Below, piece by piece: positions 6,285-13,070 of a stretch of 13,385 bases of DNA. Below the pieces are notes generated by a model. That model worked only from the letters and a program-made list of their open reading frames with translations, did no database searches and was not told the DNA's origin. Position 1 is the stretch's first letter; the number at the start of each line of letters is the position of its first letter. The stretch spans positions 1 through 13,385 of the forward strand of contig PAQB01000003.1 in the NCBI GenBank assembly GCA_002709185.1. Direction: 5' to 3'. This stretch comes from Flavobacteriaceae bacterium (GTDB lineage: Bacteria > Bacteroidota > Bacteroidia > Flavobacteriales > Flavobacteriaceae). The position numbers were made by a program, and so were the translations under genes.

Positions 6285-7340
6285 ATGATCAAGACCGATA
6301 TCCTTATCATCGGCGCTGGGCCAACGGGCTTATTTGCTGTCTTTGAAGCTGGACTTCTTAAGCTCAAATGTCATCTCATTGACGCATTGGCAGCGCCTGG
6401 AGGTCAATGTTCCGAAATCTATCCTAAAAAGCCAATTTATGACATCCCTGCCTACCCAGAAATTTTAGCTGGTGATTTAACAAAGAAATTATTGGAACAA
6501 TCCAAACAATTTAAACCAGGTTTTACCTTAGGTGAACGTGCAGAGACGATTGAAAAACAAGCAGATGGTACTTTCTTGGTTACTACAAATAAGGGCACCC
6601 AACACAACGCCCCAGTAGTGGCGATTGCAGGTGGACTTGGAAGTTTTGAGCCTCGAAAACCCGCCATTAAAAACCTCTCAGATTATGAAGATCATGGGGT
6701 TGCCTATATGATCAAAGACCCAGAAGTATATCGCGACAAGAGGGTTGTTATTGCCGGTGGAGGAGATTCAGCTTTAGATTGGACTATTTTTTTAAGTCAG
6801 GTTGCCAGTAGTGTGACTTTGATACACAGAAGAACCGAATTTAGAGGGGCTCTGGACTCAGTAGAAAAAGTTCAAGCCCTCAAAGACAAAGGGAGTATTG
6901 ATTTAATCACACCAGCTGAAGTTACAGGACTCTATGGTAATAATAAATTAGATTCGATTTCATATAGTGTTTTAAATGATGAAGAAAAACGTATTAATAC
7001 TGACTTTTTTATACCATTATTTGGTTTATCTCCTAAGTTAGGCCCCATTGCAAATTGGGGTCTAGAAATTGAGAAAAATGCAATTAAAGTTAACAATGCA
7101 TTAGATTATCAAACGAATATTCCAGGTATTTTTGCCATTGGAGATGTAAATACCTACCCTGGTAAATTAAAACTCATTTTATGTGGTTTTCACGAAGCCA
7201 CCTTAATGTGTCAAGCGGCCTACAAAATTATCAACCCTGGGAAACGTTTAGTGCTAAAATACACTACCGTTACTGGTATCGACGGCTTCGACGGCACTCG
7301 AAAAGAGGCCCCAAAAAGTGTAGTAAAATCAATTGACTGA
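6285..7340 (+). CDS. Ferredoxin--NADP reductase, thioredoxin-reductase-like type
   Basis: A 351-residue flavoprotein expected to transfer electrons between NADPH and ferredoxin using FAD. The FAD-binding GxGxxG motif GAGPTG lies at residues 10-15 of MIKTDILIIGAGPTG. The NADPH-binding Rossmann motif is AGGGDSALDW near the middle, with HRR downstream for the 2'-phosphate, and the second FAD motif is AIGDVN. The redox CxxC of true thioredoxin reductases is absent from the NADPH domain, which points to the YumC/TrxB-like FNR class (EC 1.18.1.2). The C-terminal tail with FDGTRKEAP also fits this class. Start ATG 6285, 1 nt after the nfu stop; an upstream TTG at 6273 would overlap nfu. Its stop overlaps the ferredoxin start by one base (TGATG), so reductase and likely redox partner are translationally coupled. 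Confidence 0.92.
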   Translation: MIKTDILIIGAGPTGLFAVFEAGLLKLKCHLIDALAAPGGQCSEIYPKKPIYDIPAYPEILAGDLTKKLLEQSKQFKPGFTLGERAETIEKQADGTFLVTTNKGTQHNAPVVAIAGGLGSFEPRKPAIKNLSDYEDHGVAYMIKDPEVYRDKRVVIAGGGDSALDWTIFLSQVASSVTLIHRRTEFRGALDSVEKVQALKDKGSIDLITPAEVTGLYGNNKLDSISYSVLNDEEKRINTDFFIPLFGLSPKLGPIANWGLEIEKNAIKVNNALDYQTNIPGIFAIGDVNTYPGKLKLILCGFHEATLMCQAAYKIINPGKRLVLKYTTVTGIDGFDGTRKEAPKSVVKSID

Positions 7341-7672
7341 TGTCTTTGGATATTTCTATAAAAATTACCGATCGCTTAGGTGTCATACACACCATTAATG
7401 CACCAACAGATATGGCCCTCAATCTTATGGAGGTTGTTCGATTGTTCGAGCTTGCTCCAGAAGGTACCATCGGGATTTGCGGCGGTATGGCCATGTGTGC
7501 TTCTTGTCAATGTTATGTGCACAGTTCACATCAACTCCCCGAAAAAACAGCCGATGAGGAAGCCATGCTCAGCGAGGCATTCCACGTTCAACCTAACAGC
7601 CGCTTGGGGTGTCAAATTCAAATCAATAATCAAATGGAAGGTTTAGAAGTAGAATTGGCTCCAGAAGAATGA
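7340..7672 (+). CDS. [2Fe-2S] ferredoxin, adrenodoxin/ISC-Fdx type
   Basis: A 110-residue plant/vertebrate-fold ferredoxin. Cluster ligands follow the C-x5-C-x2-C-x34-C pattern: C47, C53, C56 and C91, in the segments GICGGMAMCASC and RLGCQIQ. An extra cysteine, C58, lies just after the third ligand. The pattern and the acidic C-terminus (EVELAPEE) match adrenodoxin or ISC-type ferredoxins, which provide electrons for Fe-S cluster assembly and for some oxygenases. The gene overlaps the FNR-like gene by one base, strongly suggesting they are redox partners. Position at the end of a run containing Mrp and Nfu suggests electron supply to Fe-S assembly, although no IscS/SufS or IscU gene is in the window. 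It ends 2 nt from the convergent esterase gene. Confidence 0.94.
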   Translation: MSLDISIKITDRLGVIHTINAPTDMALNLMEVVRLFELAPEGTIGICGGMAMCASCQCYVHSSHQLPEKTADEEAMLSEAFHVQPNSRLGCQIQINNQMEGLEVELAPEE

Positions 7673-7674
7673 AA

Positions 7675-8400
7675 TTAGTTTAATTTCTCTAATGCCAAAG
7701 GAAATATCCGCTCTACAAATTTTGAATAGGCCAGTCCCGAGGGATGTAAATTGTCATTGGCAACCAGCTCCGGGTTTGCTAAGCCTTGACGTGTAATGTC
7801 AGTAATGTAAACATATGATAGCCCATTATCTTGACAATAATTTTCTGCATAAAGGTTGTAAACATCCAACTGTTCACTTATATATTCTGGGTTAAAGTTT
7901 TGACCAAAGGGTGTGTACGCATAGTCAGGAATAGAAACAACAATGAGATTTGATGGGTCATTGTCAGCCAGCGCAATGGCAGTGTTTACCAATGTTATAA
8001 GCTCTGTTTCATACAATGCAAATGGCTTGCCTTGGTATTGGTTGTTTACTCCAATTAATAGCGTTACCAAATCATGATCAGAAGGGGGGTTCGACGCTTC
8101 GATCGCCGATATTAGATTGGTTGTTGTCCATCCTGTTTGTGCGATGATTTCTAAGGAAAAGGAGTCTTGCGCGTCAAAATTCACAACCAAACTGTCCTTA
8201 AGTTGTTCTGGAAAACGGCAACTGGTACAGACGTTTTGGCCTATGGTATAGCTGTCACCTAGAGCCAAAAGCTTAAAGTTTTCAGGGATATTTAGGTCTT
8301 CTAATATTTCAGCAGATGCATTACTTCCTGAATTTGAGTAGCCAATGCTAGTTTTATTGTGGCAGCTTAATAATACCTGTAGTTGAGAGTGATATCCCAA
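7675..8400 (-). CDS. SGNH/GDSL-family hydrolase (lysophospholipase/esterase-like)
   Basis: A 241-codon frame encoding an SGNH hydrolase. Block I is LALGDSYTIG with nucleophile S50. The oxyanion-hole Gly is in QTGWTT (G90), block III is GVNNQYQ with Asn at 119/120, and block V is DNLHPSG with catalytic D216 and H219. The fold is complete from residue about 40. The N-terminus is puzzling: the only possible starts after the in-frame stop at 8410-8412 are non-ATG codons (ATT 8406, TTG 8400). The sequence before LLSCHNKT, which looks like a lipobox, is too short and polar to be a normal signal peptide. Either the protein is cytoplasmic, or the signal region has been eroded or misread. It lies 20 nt after the acyl-CoA dehydrogenase gene, so cotranscription is likely. 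Substrate unknown. Confidence 0.8.
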   Translation of the reverse strand: MGYHSQLQVLLSCHNKTSIGYSNSGSNASAEILEDLNIPENFKLLALGDSYTIGQNVCTSCRFPEQLKDSLVVNFDAQDSFSLEIIAQTGWTTTNLISAIEASNPPSDHDLVTLLIGVNNQYQGKPFALYETELITLVNTAIALADNDPSNLIVVSIPDYAYTPFGQNFNPEYISEQLDVYNLYAENYCQDNGLSYVYITDITRQGLANPELVANDNLHPSGLAYSKFVERIFPLALEKLN

Positions 8401-8420
8401 CGCAATAAATTAATAAAGTT

Positions 8421-9599
8421 TTATTTAAAGGCATTTAATCCTGTAATGTCAAGTCCTGTAATAAGCAAATGAATATCGTGCGTCCCTTCATAGGTCACTA
8501 CACTCTCCAAATTCATCATATGGCGCATGATGCTGTATTCACCAGTAATTCCCATACCTCCAAGAATCTGACGTGCCTCGCGGGCAATTTTTAACGCCAT
8601 TTCAACATTGTTTCTTTTGGCCATGGATATTTGTGCTGTACTGGCTTTATTTTCATTTTTGAGTTGCCCTAATCTCAAAGCTAATAGTTGCGCTTTGGTA
8701 ATCTCTGTAATCATTTCCGCCAATTTTTTTTGTTGCAATTGAAATCCTGCTATGGGCTTTCCAAATTGAATGCGTTCTTTGGCATAGCGCAAGGCTGTAT
8801 CGTAACAATCCATAGCAGCGCCAATAGCACCCCAAGCTATGCCATATCGTGCAGAGTCTAAGCACCCAAGAGGCGCACCCAACCCACTTTTATTGGGTAA
8901 AATATTGTCTTTGGGGACTTTAACATCTTGAAAAATAAGTTCGCCTGTCGCACTGGCTCTAAGCGACCATTTATTATGGGTTTCAGGAGTTGAAAACCCT
9001 TCCATATAGCGCTCTACAATAAGGCCATGAATTCGTCCTTCTTCGTTTTTTGCCCATACCACTGCAATGTCACAAAATGGTGCATTTGAGATCCATAGTT
9101 TGGCACCATTCAGTAAAAAATGATCGCCCATGTCCTTAAAGTTAGTGGTCATTCCCCCTGGATTACTGCCGTGGTCAGGCTCAGTGAGTCCAAAGGCACC
9201 CATAAATTCACCCGATGCCAATTTAGGTAAGTATTTTTGGCGTTGAACTTCATTGCCGTATTTCCAAATGGGGTACATCACCAAAGATGATTGTACAGAG
9301 GCTGTACTTCTTACACCTGAATCTCCGCGTTCAATTTCTTGCATGATTAACCCATAAGCAATTTGATCTAATCCTGCCCCACCGTATTTTTCTGGAATGT
9401 AGGGTCCAAAAGCGCCAATTTCTGAAAGGCCATTGAGAATTTGTTTTGGAAATTCTGCTTTTTGGGCATAAGACTCGATAATAGGAGATACATCTCTTTT
9501 AACCCAATCCCGAGCCGCTGCTCTTACTAGTTTATGCTCTTCACTTAATAAGTCGTCTATGTTGTAATAATCAGGTGCTTCAAATACGTCTGGCTTCAT
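8421..9599 (-). CDS. Acyl-CoA dehydrogenase, glutaryl-CoA-dehydrogenase-like
   Basis: A 392-residue FAD enzyme of the acyl-CoA dehydrogenase superfamily, closest in pattern to glutaryl-CoA dehydrogenase, which oxidatively decarboxylates glutaryl-CoA to crotonyl-CoA in lysine and tryptophan breakdown. FAD/substrate motifs include GAFGLTEPDHGSNPGGM and KLWISNAP. The catalytic glutamate is E371 in TYEGTHDIH. The segment RSTASVQSSLVMYPI contains R97 and S101, which align with the Arg and Ser that recognise the distal carboxylate in human glutaryl-CoA dehydrogenase, so a dicarboxyl-CoA substrate is supported. It is complete, with ATG at 9597-9599. A possible promoter lies in the 80-nt gap upstream. 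No glutaryl-CoA pathway genes are nearby; a short-chain or branched acyl-CoA substrate remains possible. Confidence 0.92.
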   Translation of the reverse strand: MKPDVFEAPDYYNIDDLLSEEHKLVRAAARDWVKRDVSPIIESYAQKAEFPKQILNGLSEIGAFGPYIPEKYGGAGLDQIAYGLIMQEIERGDSGVRSTASVQSSLVMYPIWKYGNEVQRQKYLPKLASGEFMGAFGLTEPDHGSNPGGMTTNFKDMGDHFLLNGAKLWISNAPFCDIAVVWAKNEEGRIHGLIVERYMEGFSTPETHNKWSLRASATGELIFQDVKVPKDNILPNKSGLGAPLGCLDSARYGIAWGAIGAAMDCYDTALRYAKERIQFGKPIAGFQLQQKKLAEMITEITKAQLLALRLGQLKNENKASTAQISMAKRNNVEMALKIAREARQILGGMGITGEYSIMRHMMNLESVVTYEGTHDIHLLITGLDITGLNAFK

Positions 9600-9664
9600 A
9601 AATCAAATGTTTTGGTCATTTTACGAATAGCTGAAATATCAACTAATTGAGATCTACAATTAAA

Positions 9665-9672
9665 CAAATTTA
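9665..9672 (-). promoter_or_regulatory. Candidate -7 element TAAATTTG upstream of the acyl-CoA dehydrogenase
   Basis: On the minus strand TAAATTTG matches TAnnTTTG exactly in the gap between trmN6-like and the dehydrogenase gene, with a leader of about 60 nt. No good -33 element is seen. It would give the dehydrogenase-esterase pair its own promoter, separate from rpsP. Confidence 0.3.
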
Positions 9673-9679
9673 CTGAATC

Positions 9680-10396
9680 TTAAAATTTTAAATAAAATTC
9701 TTTTGTTAAATTAATAAATTCTTTACTGTATATATGCCGTTTTTCCTCAAGGTATATTTCATTTATTTCGACAGGTTTTTTTTCAAAAGAAAAGGACAAT
9801 AAACTACGTTTAATAATGCTATTTTTCTGCCCCCTTATTCTGAGGATTTTATCACTAAAAAGAGTGTTTTCTTTTCCTATTTCAACAAGTTTTTTTTCTG
9901 ATTTGAATGGGATTATTACACAAAACCTCCCATTTTTAGACAGTAATTTCCTTACGGATTTAAGCAATTCATTAAAGGGCATCGCTGCTTCAAATCGAGC
10001 CATGTTTCTAAGTTTGTCATTTGTAGAAAAATTCTCACTATAAAATGGAGGATTCGAAATGATGAAGTCATATTTTATATCCATTTCATTGGTATATGCT
10101 TTAAGACTGGCATGGTAACAAAACAAGCGATCTGCCCATGGAGATGATTCGAAATTTGTGGCGCATTGTTCGTACGCTTCCCCATCAATTTCCAAGCCGT
10201 CAATAAGGTCTGCACTGCAGCGTTGTGCAAGCATGAGTGCTAAGATTCCAGACCCAGAGCCAATGTCTAATATTGACTTTGTTGCGGGATTTACCGGCGC
10301 CCATGCCCCGAGTAAAACAGCATCTGTTCCTACTTTCATGGCACAGCGGTCGTGTGCGACACTAAATTGTTTGAATTGAAATGCTTCCAAAGCCAT
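9680..10396 (-). CDS. tRNA1(Val) (adenine(37)-N6)-methyltransferase-like protein (TrmN6/YfiC type)
   Basis: A 238-residue class I SAM-dependent methyltransferase of the COG4123 type. The N-terminal FKQFSVAHDRCAMKVGTDAVLLGAW block is typical of the family. Motif I is ILDIGSGSGILALMLAQ (42-58), the acidic motif II is GLEIDGEAYEQC, and the amino-methyltransferase motif NPPF is at 115-118, which indicates methylation of an exocyclic amino group on adenine or similar. In E. coli, YfiC modifies A37 of tRNA-Val; the same target is inferred here. ATG at 10396 overlaps the rimM stop by one base (TAATG), so translation is probably coupled to rimM. The basic C-terminal half (residues 160-238, rich in Lys/Glu) is less conserved. 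Confidence 0.88.
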   Translation of the reverse strand: MALEAFQFKQFSVAHDRCAMKVGTDAVLLGAWAPVNPATKSILDIGSGSGILALMLAQRCSADLIDGLEIDGEAYEQCATNFESSPWADRLFCYHASLKAYTNEMDIKYDFIISNPPFYSENFSTNDKLRNMARFEAAMPFNELLKSVRKLLSKNGRFCVIIPFKSEKKLVEIGKENTLFSDKILRIRGQKNSIIKRSLLSFSFEKKPVEINEIYLEEKRHIYSKEFINLTKEFYLKF

Positions 10397-10923
10397 TACT
10401 CAATGTACAACTCAATGAGACCAGGGGGCGTCTTGACATTAATTATTTTTTTGTTGCGATTAATATTCATAATGAATTCATCGTGAATGGGAATTAAAAT
10501 CTCTAGGCCATGTCTTTCAATCTCAAACAAAGCTTGTGCAGATTGGTCATTGACTCCCTTTAAAATACCTACTTTCCCATGGGCTTTATCCCATATTTCA
10601 AATCCTATGACTTCGTGGTAGTAGAAGGCTTTTCCATTTAATTTTGGAAGTAGATCAAGCGGGAGGTAAACTTCTTTTCTTAGCAATTCATCAGCTTCCG
10701 ACTCTGTGTTCACATCTTCTAATTTTAAACGTAATAAATCAGACTTGTGGAGTCTTGATGCCATTACAAAATAAGGAATCAATCGGTTATTGATGTCTAA
10801 AAAGAGGGTTTCAATATTTTCGTACAACTGAGGTTGATCAGTGTCCAGTTTTGCTAAAATTTCTCCTTTAAAGCTATACTTTTTTACAATTTTACCGAGG
10901 TAAAAACACTTTTCTTTCTTCAT
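10396..10923 (-). CDS. rimM: 16S rRNA processing / ribosome maturation factor RimM
   Basis: A 175-residue protein that assists assembly of the 30S head and binds ribosomal protein uS19 in characterised bacteria. The N-terminal RimM beta-barrel has the pattern LGKIVKKYSFKGEILAKLDTD (residues 9-29). The central linker carries the family-like acidic segment, and the C-terminal PRC-barrel begins at about YYHEVIGFEIWD and ends HDEFIMNINRNKKIINVKTPPGL. Length and domain order are normal. It lies 58 nt downstream of rpsP, the usual partner, but an intrinsic terminator fills this gap, with its U-tract ending 8 nt before the rimM ATG. Expression should therefore depend on terminator read-through. The downstream trmN6-like gene overlaps its stop. 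There is no trmD or rplS in this operon. Confidence 0.95.
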   Translation of the reverse strand: MKKEKCFYLGKIVKKYSFKGEILAKLDTDQPQLYENIETLFLDINNRLIPYFVMASRLHKSDLLRLKLEDVNTESEADELLRKEVYLPLDLLPKLNGKAFYYHEVIGFEIWDKAHGKVGILKGVNDQSAQALFEIERHGLEILIPIHDEFIMNINRNKKIINVKTPPGLIELYIE

Positions 10924-10931
10924 AAAATATC

Positions 10932-10959
10932 AAAAAAAAACCTGACATAAGTCAGGTTT
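10932..10959 (-). terminator. Intrinsic terminator/attenuator between rpsP and rimM
   Basis: On the minus strand a perfect 9-bp stem (AAACCTGAC 10959-10951, GTCAGGTTT 10946-10938) with a TTAT loop runs directly into further T residues to 10932, so the RNA would have a U-tract of about 6-9. This is a canonical rho-independent terminator for transcription from rpsP. It ends 8 nt before the rimM ATG, so it can also act as an attenuator that keeps rimM and trmN6 mRNA below rpsP. Confidence 0.9.
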
Positions 10960-10981
10960 AAAGATATAAAAATAAATAGTT

Positions 10982-11494
10982 TTATTCTTCTTCTTCAGAA
11001 GCTTGTGCGGTTTCAGCAGGGGCTTCTTCCGTAGTTGCTTCTTGTACCGGTGCAGCAGCGGCGATTCGTGCTTCGTTGGCTGCTTTTTCAGCGGCAAGCG
11101 CTTTTGCTGCTTCTGCTTCTTTAGCTTTTTGAATGTCCGATTTTTTGGAGTCGATTTTGGACAGCTTTTCAGTTTTCCAAGCTTGAAATTTCTCCTCAGC
11201 TTGTTCTTCTGTTAAAGCTCCTTTTTTAACCCCGCCTGCCAAATGTTTTTTCAATAAAACACCTTCGTATGATAAGATAGCTCGTGTTGTATCAGTTGGC
11301 TGAGCGCCATTTTCTAACCACTGTACAGCGCTATCGATGTTGATTTCAACTTGCGCAGGATTGGTGTTTGGATTGTAGGTTCCTAATTTCTCAAGAAAAC
11401 GACCATCTCTTTTGGAACGGCTGTCGGCCGCAACAATCCAATAAAATGGCTTTCCTTTTTTTCCGTGTCTTTGTAGTCTTAGTTTTACAGGCAT
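10982..11494 (-). CDS. rpsP: 30S ribosomal protein bS16 with Ala/Glu-rich C-terminal extension
   Basis: A 170-residue bS16. The conserved core is residues 1-about 90: [42 protein letters not shown] at the start, then a central segment reading [29 protein letters not shown]. The E. coli protein is about 82 residues, so the remaining 80 or so residues form an extension. It has a Lys/Glu-rich helical part (about 92-135) and an Ala/Glu tail ending in EEEE. Extended bS16 proteins are known in Bacteroidota; the function of the tail is not known to me. I start at ATG 11492-11494, since MPVKLRL matches the family; the longer upstream frame adds 16 non-conserved residues. A good -7 element lies upstream, and a terminator follows the stop. 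Confidence 0.96.
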   Translation of the reverse strand: MPVKLRLQRHGKKGKPFYWIVAADSRSKRDGRFLEKLGTYNPNTNPAQVEINIDSAVQWLENGAQPTDTTRAILSYEGVLLKKHLAGGVKKGALTEEQAEEKFQAWKTEKLSKIDSKKSDIQKAKEAEAAKALAAEKAANEARIAAAAPVQEATTEEAPAETAQASEEEE

Positions 11495-11508
11495 AAAAAT
11501 TAATTTGT

Positions 11509-11523
11509 AAGGTTCCCGACCTT
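11509..11523 (-). promoter_or_regulatory. Inverted repeat in the rpsP 5' leader
   Basis: On the minus strand AAGGT-CGGGA-ACCTT forms a 5-bp stem with a 5-nt loop, within the roughly 40-nt leader predicted between the rpsP -7 element and its ATG. It sits 14 nt before the start codon. It could be an autoregulatory binding site for bS16 or an initiation-control element, but the stem is short and may be chance. Confidence 0.35.
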
Positions 11524-11539
11524 GGTTATTAATGAGCGG

Positions 11540-11547
11540 CAAATATA
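11540..11547 (-). promoter_or_regulatory. -7 promoter element TATATTTG of rpsP
   Basis: TATATTTG on the minus strand exactly matches TAnnTTTG, 45 nt upstream of the rpsP ATG. A T-rich TTTTAG (11569-11564) is placed about 16-18 nt further upstream, where a -33 element would be. Expected transcription start near 11534. Confidence 0.6.
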
Positions 11548-11586
11548 GTATATTTTTTCAATACTAAAACATTCATTTATTTTTTA

Positions 11587-11594
11587 TATTTTTG
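11587..11594 (+). promoter_or_regulatory. Candidate -7 element TATTTTTG of the lipoprotein gene
   Basis: An exact TAnnTTTG match 43 nt upstream of the ATG at 11638, back to back with the rpsP promoter. The flanking DNA is T-rich and no TTTG -33 element is obvious, so confidence is limited. Confidence 0.35.
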
Positions 11595-11637
11595 ATGTGT
11601 TTACAAGTCATTAAGCGTAAATTCTTTTCAATTCCAT

Positions 11638-12108
11638 ATGAGATATCTTTTTTTAATTTTTGCCCTTTTTTTTCTGACTGGTTGTCAAGATGATATTCAG
11701 TCTAGTAATCCTACATTTCAAGGCCTTCGACACGGAGATTACATCTGGCGATCGACAGCTCGTACAGCTAGTGTAGAAAGTACGGGGACCTTAACTATTT
11801 CTGGCAGCGACGGGAATGGCAGTATGATTATTAGCTTACCTGAAGCTAATATTGGGTCTTATGAATTAGGTGAAGGTAAACTTGCAACGATTACCTACAC
11901 GGAAGTTAATACAACCTATTCCACTCAGAATAACGGCGAGGAATATCCTGTATATCTAGGCGATGGTCAAGTTACTGTTGAATCTATAAACGCGGATGAT
12001 AAGACCATAACAGGCACTTTTTATTTCAATTCCTATGACGACTCTGGCACAAAATACATGAATTTTTCAGAGGGGATATTTTATAATTTGCCATATACTG
12101 AGTTATAG
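11638..12108 (+). CDS. Small lipoprotein of unknown function
   Basis: A 156-residue lipoprotein. Residues 1-16 are a type II signal peptide (Arg at 2, hydrophobic core LFLIFALFF) with lipobox LTGC, C16 being the lipidated residue. The next residues are QDD, acidic directly after the Cys; acidic residues there resemble the surface-export signals described for some Bacteroidota lipoproteins, so it may be displayed outside the outer membrane. The mature part looks like an all-beta domain: GDYIWRSTARTASVESTGTL, repeated short strands rich in Thr, Ser and Gly, and the ending YMNFSEGIFYNLPYTEL. I recall similar small flavobacterial lipoproteins carried under DUF numbers, but cannot name the family with confidence. 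It has no evident partner gene nearby. Confidence 0.85.
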   Translation: MRYLFLIFALFFLTGCQDDIQSSNPTFQGLRHGDYIWRSTARTASVESTGTLTISGSDGNGSMIISLPEANIGSYELGEGKLATITYTEVNTTYSTQNNGEEYPVYLGDGQVTVESINADDKTITGTFYFNSYDDSGTKYMNFSEGIFYNLPYTEL

Positions 12109-12142
12109 TCAATACGCCTCTTTACGCTTTTTTTTATAAAAG

Positions 12143-12736
12143 TTACTTTTTCACCTCATAGCAATAGTCTTTTTTGCATTTGAGAACCAGTTTGTTGTTA
12201 TCATAGAGTTCATTCTCAATAAAAATTTTATTCTTTAATTTTGTGATTTCGTATTTTATTCTGTCTCCCAGCATATAATAGCCTATTAAATTCATGTTTA
12301 AATTTGGGTCTTGTTTTTTTGGATTTACATCAAAATTTAATAGCAGAAGACTTGAAAACACCCCTGTTCCACGGCGGCTACCTTCATCCACTACTACCAA
12401 ATGGATGTCGTTATCTAACTTCCCAAACCATTTATATCTTGTATAATTTCCATCTTCAAATGTAACTTTTACATATCCATTGTCTTCAGTGGTTATTCCA
12501 GTGTACTCTGAGTATTCATTGGTTCTATAAGCCGCTGCTATATTGACCGTAGTGACAATTGGATATCTGTCTGAGAGCCACGGTAGAAATTTATGCAATA
12601 GTTTGGGATCGATGGACTTATTTTTATATTCAAATTTCTCGTGAATGCTTTTTAAGTCCTTTGAATGGGTTTGCCCACAACTTAAATTTGAACAAATGAA
12701 CAGGATTATCGAAAAGCGCAGTAGATTTAAATTCAT
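12143..12736 (-). CDS. Exported protein or lipoprotein of unknown function
   Basis: A 197-residue protein starting at ATG 12734-12736. A TTG at 12784 would add 16 polar residues before the signal peptide, so it is not used. Residues 1-20 form a signal sequence (MNLNLLRFSIILFICSNLSC) ending in a lipobox-like NLSC or alternatively a type I site around CGQ. The mature region contains WLSDRYPIVTTVNIAAAY, a Thr/Glu/Asp segment (GITTEDNGYVKVTFEDGNY), DEGSRRGTGVFSSLLLLNFD and a Lys-rich C-terminal end with two more cysteines (CKKDYC). I do not recognise the family. It runs convergent to the small lipoprotein gene, with 34 nt between them. Confidence 0.8.
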   Translation of the reverse strand: MNLNLLRFSIILFICSNLSCGQTHSKDLKSIHEKFEYKNKSIDPKLLHKFLPWLSDRYPIVTTVNIAAAYRTNEYSEYTGITTEDNGYVKVTFEDGNYTRYKWFGKLDNDIHLVVVDEGSRRGTGVFSSLLLLNFDVNPKKQDPNLNMNLIGYYMLGDRIKYEITKLKNKIFIENELYDNNKLVLKCKKDYCYEVKK

Positions 12737-13070
12737 AGGGATTATTTTAAGATTGGATTCATGATTAAAGTTATTGTCTAACAAATCCCCAAAAAAAATC
12801 TTGAACTTGGCTTTACATTAAGTTTGTTCTTATGCAGATTGCAGATTTGGGGTCTAATTTAGAGTTATAAACTTATGAAAAAAATACAGTTTTTGCGGCT
12901 TTAAAGCTTGTTTTTTATAGCTTATTGATTGTGAATATTCTAAATAATTCATACGGTTGTAATGCGGCCTTTAATAGTTGTATTTTGTTCATAAATCCCT
13001 CAAAAAATAACAGCCTTAAACCTAAAATAATTTTATATTTAGAATTCTATTTTTAAGCACAGATTTAGCC
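12737..13070. other. Intergenic region upstream of dnaE-like gene
   Basis: 334 nt of A+T-rich DNA between divergently transcribed genes. It contains a possible minus-strand promoter for the exported-protein gene (12766-12793) and TATATTTA near 13033-13040, which is one base from the -7 consensus and could serve the dnaE-like gene. It also contains an imperfect direct repeat (12894-12910 and 12963-12980). A nine-codon ATG frame at 12876 (MKKIQFLRL) is too short to support. No tRNA or other RNA gene is recognised. Confidence 0.45.
12766..12793 (-). promoter_or_regulatory. Candidate promoter of the exported-protein gene
   Basis: On the minus strand TTTG (12793-12790), a 16-nt spacer, then TAACTTTA (12773-12766), which is one mismatch from TAnnTTTG. 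The leader would be about 25 nt before the ATG at 12736, which supports choosing that start over the TTG at 12784. Confidence 0.35.

Noticed and set aside
12109..12151. Possible bidirectional terminator between the two convergent lipoprotein-type genes
   Set aside because: There are T/A tracts and a small AAAAGT-T-ACTTTT repeat, but the loop is one base and the stem is A/T only, so a working hairpin is not supported.
12787..12852. Inverted repeat CCCCAAA / TTTGGGG
   Set aside because: The arms are 7 bp with a loop over 50 nt; not convincing as a structure or attachment site.
12898..12918. GCTTTAAAGC followed by a T-run as a plus-strand terminator
   Set aside because: As a hairpin it has only about 4 bp of stem with a 2-nt loop, and there is no upstream plus-strand gene to terminate.
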